Program-made: the position numbers and the translations under genes
In this document: one piece after another, positions 63,784-64,000 of the stretch
Position numbering within the stretch: the stretch's first letter is position 1
Layout of the letters: every line of letters starts with the position of its first letter
The notes under the pieces: model-generated
Databases searched by the model: none
What the model saw: the letters and a program-made list of their open reading frames with translations, nothing else
Told to the model about the DNA's origin: nothing
NCBI RefSeq assembly: GCF_037081835.1
Contig: NZ_CP146516.1
Location: 2,007,501-2,071,500 of the forward strand
DNA length: 64,000 bases
Origin: Spirobacillus cienkowskii
GTDB taxonomy: Bacteria > Bdellovibrionota_B > Oligoflexia > Silvanigrellales > Silvanigrellaceae
Reading direction: 5' to 3'

Positions 63784-64000
63784 TTCCTTTAAATGTATTA
63801 ATTTGATAATCAATTTATTTTAAAATTATAAGCTTTAAATTTAATAATTATTCCTTCATATTTTTATCCATATAATTTTTTATTTTATTTAATAAGCAAT
63901 TAAAAGATTTTTTGTTTTCTACACTCAAAAAACTATCGTTTTTATCCTCTACTTGACAAAAACAAAATTATTAAGTTAGCTTTTTGCGTTACTTAATTCT

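Noticed and set aside
63784..64000. 38-codon minus-strand frame at the right edge as the end of a further gene
   Set aside because: It has an in-frame stop at its upstream end, no start codon and AT-biased composition. I see nothing firm in this 217-base stretch.

Overview
The window is AT-rich DNA from a Gram-negative, flagellated bacterium. It carries LolA, Lgt, an anchored class A penicillin-binding protein, proton-pumping NADH dehydrogenase genes and flgM-flgN-flgK-flgL. The mix of a cdaA-cdaR-glmM c-di-AMP locus, a fused nuoCD, receiver-TPR proteins, very low GC and toxin-like genes fits the Bdellovibrionota/Oligoflexia side (for example Silvanigrellales or Spirobacillus-like host-associated bacteria). 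That placement is inference; no 16S or other marker is present.

Layout. 0-1.4 kb: an ABC-2 exporter ATPase and the start of its permease. 1.5-6.5 kb: a three-gene minus-strand set (ATP-grasp ligase, heme-oxygenase-like diiron oxidase, and a fusion of two different PLP enzymes) behind its own promoter. It looks like a biosynthetic cluster for an unusual amino acid or dipeptide and is the strongest candidate for an undescribed system here. 7.0-8.6 kb: a secreted-protein gene split by an IS982-family element. 8.6-9.9 kb: a globin-coupled PAS sensor. 10-21.1 kb: one long tightly packed minus-strand run, lgt, PAP2, lolA, cdaA, cdaR, glmM, alpha/beta hydrolase, trpD-like, trpC-like and a toxin-type glycosyltransferase; the two Trp-like proteins have lost key active-site residues.

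21.2-24.7 kb: a class A PBP divergent from lgt. 24.7-35.8 kb: a phosphorelay region (two membrane hybrid kinases, receiver-PilZ-like, HPt, receiver-TPR, HNH, receiver-kinase), with a conserved gene interrupted by an IS630-family element. 36-40.3 kb: a TrmH-type methyltransferase, hutU, hutI and a DoxX-like protein. 40.5-43.9 kb: a large lipoprotein with a TcdA/TcdB pore-like hydrophobic region whose signal peptide is out of frame at a T9 tract. 43.9-50.4 kb: a YciO/YrdC protein, then nuoCD-E-F-G-I without the other nuo genes.

50.6-55.1 kb: a leucine-rich-repeat lipoprotein and a complete second copy of the three-gene ABC-2 exporter type seen at the left end. 55.1-56.6 kb: a degraded accessory patch (ADP-ribosyltransferase-like pseudogene, small ORF, truncated Rpn-type protein). 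56.6-59.5 kb: a GDSL esterase with a fresh 36-bp duplication and a long-chain acyl-CoA ligase. 59.8-63.1 kb: flgM-flgN-flgK-flgL, followed by an NADPH-dependent FMN reductase. No rRNA, tRNA or CRISPR array was recognised. Start codons were re-chosen by ribosome binding site for many genes.
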